Shown here: positions 62,701 to 64,000 of the stretch, one piece after another
Layout: each line of letters begins with the position of its first letter
Position numbering within the stretch: the stretch's first letter is position 1
NCBI GenBank assembly: GCA_965199765.1
Contig: CBDATC010000001.1
Coordinates: forward strand, 1,426,001 to 1,490,000
Source: JAPOXR01 sp965199765
GTDB taxonomy: Bacteria > Pseudomonadota > Alphaproteobacteria > Rhodobacterales > Rhodobacteraceae
Reading direction: 5' to 3'
DNA: 64,000 bases
Program-made: the position numbers and the translations under genes
The notes under the pieces: generated by a model
What the model was told of the DNA's origin: nothing
The model's database searches: none
Seen by the model: the letters and a program-made list of their open reading frames with translations, nothing else

Positions 62701-64000
62701 GTGGCCGATCTCTGGCATGAAACGCCGGAAAATCAGAAAGATGCTGCAAAGATACGCTCGAAGCGGTACGGCGACGCCAAAAGACGATTTGCCAGTATTG
62801 CGCCGAATGCGCAAGGCCCTTGAGGCTTTGGAGGCTGATCCCATCATGTCGATGATGGGAAAAGACCGGACGACCGAATCCGCCACGACGCTCTGCCAGC
62901 AAGCGATCAAATTGCGCGACGCCCTTTCCCTGCTGGCTGAAGATGTGCAGGATACGGCGGCATTTGAAGCGGCGCAAACTGAGCTTATTGCGAGACCGGA
63001 CGGTGCCCTGAAAGACGCTCTCGTGGCGTGGAGAAACGCACGCGAGTCACTGATTGAACACACCCGGGTGTTCGCGGCGCTTAAAGGTAAAATCCCCGAT
63101 GACATGAATGTCACGGATTTGATCGGCGAGCTGGACCTCATCCTCGCCAACAAGCGCCATCTCAGCGCATGGACCCGTTGGCGCGAAGTGCGCGCAAAAG
63201 CAGATGCCGCGGGCCTTGGTTGTCTGGCGGATCGAATCGAGGATGGGACGGTTGTAGAACCAGCAGATAAAGTCTTCCGCTGCGCTTATGCACGATGGTG
63301 GCTGCCTTTGGCGCTTGATGCCTCGGAGCCTTTGAATCGCTTTCTTCATTGGGAGCATGAACACATTGTCAGGGCGTTCTGCGACCTTGATGCCGAAGCC
63401 GCAAAGCTTGCCCCAGCTGAGGTTATGCGCCGTATCCATCACAGGCTGCCTGCACGGGATGTCGTGCCCCGGAAGTCCGAGCTCGGCACGCTGCGGCACC
63501 AGCTGGGCCTGAAGCGCCCCTCTATGCCGATCCGAACCCTGCTCGGCAATCTCACGGAATCCTTCCCGCGCCTTGCGCCCTGTGTGCTGATGTCACCTCT
63601 TTCAATCGCGCAATATTTGCCAGCCGGCCAGGCCGTTTTTGATTTGGTGATTTTTGACGAGGCCTCACAGATCCCCACTTGGGATGCCGTAGGCGCCATC
63701 GCGCGGGCGCGGCAATCGATTATCGTCGGCGATCCAAAGCAACTGCCGCCGACAAATTTCTTTGGTCGCTCGGATGACGACAACGATGAAGGCGATCCGC
63801 TGCTTGGAGATATGCCGTCGATTTTGGACGAGGTTCGAACCGCCGGCGTGCCCGTGCGCCAACTGAATTGGCACTACCGCAGTCGCGACGAAGCGCTGAT
63901 CGCTTTTTCGAACCATCATTATTACGGCAATAGGCTGGTAACCTTCCCAGCCCCCGTGGCTGACTCGGGTGCCGTCCAATTCCACAAAATCAAAGGGATT
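59729..64000 (+). CDS. Very large transglutaminase-like / DUF4011 / SF1 helicase protein, 5' part
   Basis: A single open frame from ATG 59729 runs 1424 codons to the window edge without a stop. Residues 1-150 look like a beta-sandwich. Residues 190-270 resemble a transglutaminase-like cysteine fold with Cys229 (GIATCLDTSLLLAAAW) and His255 (FSEGHAFCGVWL). About residues 385-640 fit DUF4011 (KGRIERWQSKLLDLSLRNRL). A superfamily 1 helicase follows: Walker A GPPGTGKSQT at 695-704, a long helical insert, Walker B LVIFDEASQIP with Asp-Glu at 1310-1311, GDPKQLPP, and LNWHYRSRDEALIAFSN. The missing end usually holds further helicase motifs and a DUF3320 or Vsr-like nuclease. Such proteins are linked to phage defence; role here is inferred. 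Confidence 0.85.
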   Translation, partial: MHENSDFEGERKPAISLDAEFVSCVNFASAQNDIPVIRALSLKNNGKMAATDLEVRVSMFPPVIRMKTWTIDYLPPDDGISLRDFSTPFNSEKLAGLNETERGTLTFEVLQRDKILVQEKHDLSLLAKDHWGGLADMDCLLAAYVPPNDDCVASLLRTASSILEAAGHDGALEGYQSYSPARAWMIAGAIWSAATGLGLTYVNPESAFEARGQKIRSPERIMREGIATCLDTSLLLAAAWEQAGLHPVVLFSEGHAFCGVWLTPKDFGAVIEPDVVAVRKAIQAHEFVAVETMLLTKRPAIGFDEASDAGRALLAERHEHEFVLAIDISRARSARIRPLSSRLVEAESAEIPDEVAPAGLPKPMDFEMLPEDVDESVPDTPKGRIERWQSKLLDLSLRNRLLNFKPTKQTVPCLIADVSSLKDALAAGKSFKICPLLEEDPIGARQVSPEEREAIISSAVQNAYERGQVTIPLNKSDTDKRLLALFRKAKSDLAEGGTNTLFLAAGFLRWQREGESRSYRAPLLLIPIKLTRRSARSEFRIVHHEDEVHFNTTLLEFLKRDFDLSLPELEGDLPTDESGINLPLIFQLIRNKVRNVRGFEAIEESAISTFSFVKYLMWKDLVDRTEDLRNNRLVAHLVDNPDQAFDVGGHAETVLPKDLDRRLKPQEQLTPLPVDSSQLAAVVAAMQERDFVLIGPPGTGKSQTITNIICQCLAHGKTILFVAEKAVALDVVQRRLHAHGLGDAVLELHSNKTDRKRVLTQLGCSWDRAAGQSEQDWIRVNKDLRIKRDQLNAYVEALHHKGTQGFSIFDALGWIAAQPKGLQLNFADKDAHDAESFLQLEGLADELSRTCAATSELPKMELVAAEDWSFAWENDFLEAVEHLRQAADRILCQGQSLFGCLGIDGNAAMTPARMAMLDTLVERTEAEARNLCSVPELSKTGLLAALDAFKDLVGRVAAAKAELAAFYPEDVVLRMPLENFDLSWRTANASMWPISGMKRRKIRKMLQRYARSGTATPKDDLPVLRRMRKALEALEADPIMSMMGKDRTTESATTLCQQAIKLRDALSLLAEDVQDTAAFEAAQTELIARPDGALKDALVAWRNARESLIEHTRVFAALKGKIPDDMNVTDLIGELDLILANKRHLSAWTRWREVRAKADAAGLGCLADRIEDGTVVEPADKVFRCAYARWWLPLALDASEPLNRFLHWEHEHIVRAFCDLDAEAAKLAPAEVMRRIHHRLPARDVVPRKSELGTLRHQLGLKRPSMPIRTLLGNLTESFPRLAPCVLMSPLSIAQYLPAGQAVFDLVIFDEASQIPTWDAVGAIARARQSIIVGDPKQLPPTNFFGRSDDDNDEGDPLLGDMPSILDEVRTAGVPVRQLNWHYRSRDEALIAFSNHHYYGNRLVTFPAPVADSGAVQFHKIKGI

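Overview
The window looks like a chromosomal segment of an alphaproteobacterium, most likely Rhodobacterales-like. The evidence is the linkage lytic transglycosylase / dapA / smpB / sseA / GNAT / aromatic aminotransferase, a bacterial NDUFS4-type complex I subunit beside tRNA-Arg, TPP-riboswitch-controlled thiBPQ, a methylsuccinyl-CoA dehydrogenase of the ethylmalonyl-CoA pathway, and a form II CoxL operon. The base composition is moderately GC-rich by eye. The organism assignment is inference from gene content, not from a marker-gene comparison. Layout: 1-1.4 kb holds a GST fragment and an AbrB-type membrane protein. 1.4-10.3 kb is a complete form II carbon-monoxide-dehydrogenase-like molybdenum hydroxylase operon (coxD, coxE, xdhC-like, MoeA/MocA-like, coxS, coxL, coxM). 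A tungstate ABC transporter (tupBCA) faces it at 10.3-12.6 kb and could supply the metal. 12.8-13.8 kb is a guanidinobutyrase/agmatinase-type ureohydrolase. 14.7-20.1 kb carries a class III aminotransferase and homoprotocatechuate meta-cleavage genes (hpaF, hpaE, hpaD, FAH-family hydrolase). 20.4-23.5 kb has a glutamine-amidotransferase/inositol-monophosphatase fusion, a transposase remnant and an aldo/keto reductase. 24.5-30.1 kb has a bifunctional penicillin-binding protein, an MlaC-like protein, RidA, a FemAB-like acyltransferase, a pterin dehydratase and a peroxiredoxin. 30.4-33.8 kb is a TPP riboswitch followed by thiBPQ. 34.7-46.6 kb is mostly housekeeping (ferredoxin-reductase-like flavoprotein, rsmD, mnmD, lytic transglycosylase, dapA, smpB, sseA, aminotransferase, queuosine-precursor transporter, pckA). 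47.4-55.8 kb has mcd, a class III sirtuin with an ADP-ribosylglycohydrolase-like partner, and phosphonate catabolism genes (phnA, phnY, and a divergently arranged phosphonate monoester hydrolase). 56.3-58.5 kb holds two Rpn-family genes, the second truncated, with internal 12-bp coding repeats. The window ends with a complex I accessory subunit, tRNA-Arg(UCU), and the first 1424 codons of a very large transglutaminase-like/DUF4011/SF1-helicase protein, a type associated with genome defence. A theme running through the window is gene decay. A HEPN-like gene carries two frameshifts, an EamA transporter carries a nonsense codon and a frameshift, and an IS1595-type transposase has lost its catalytic core. 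A TauE/SafE gene lacks both ends, an Rpn paralogue lacks its nuclease half, and several 0.3-1 kb stretches have no recognisable gene. This suggests relaxed selection or a lineage losing genes. The best candidates for unusual biology are the helicase locus beside the tRNA, the ADP-ribosylglycohydrolase that has lost its second metal-binding motif, the amidotransferase/phosphatase fusion, and the Rpn pair whose internal repeats have diverged as two separate blocks.
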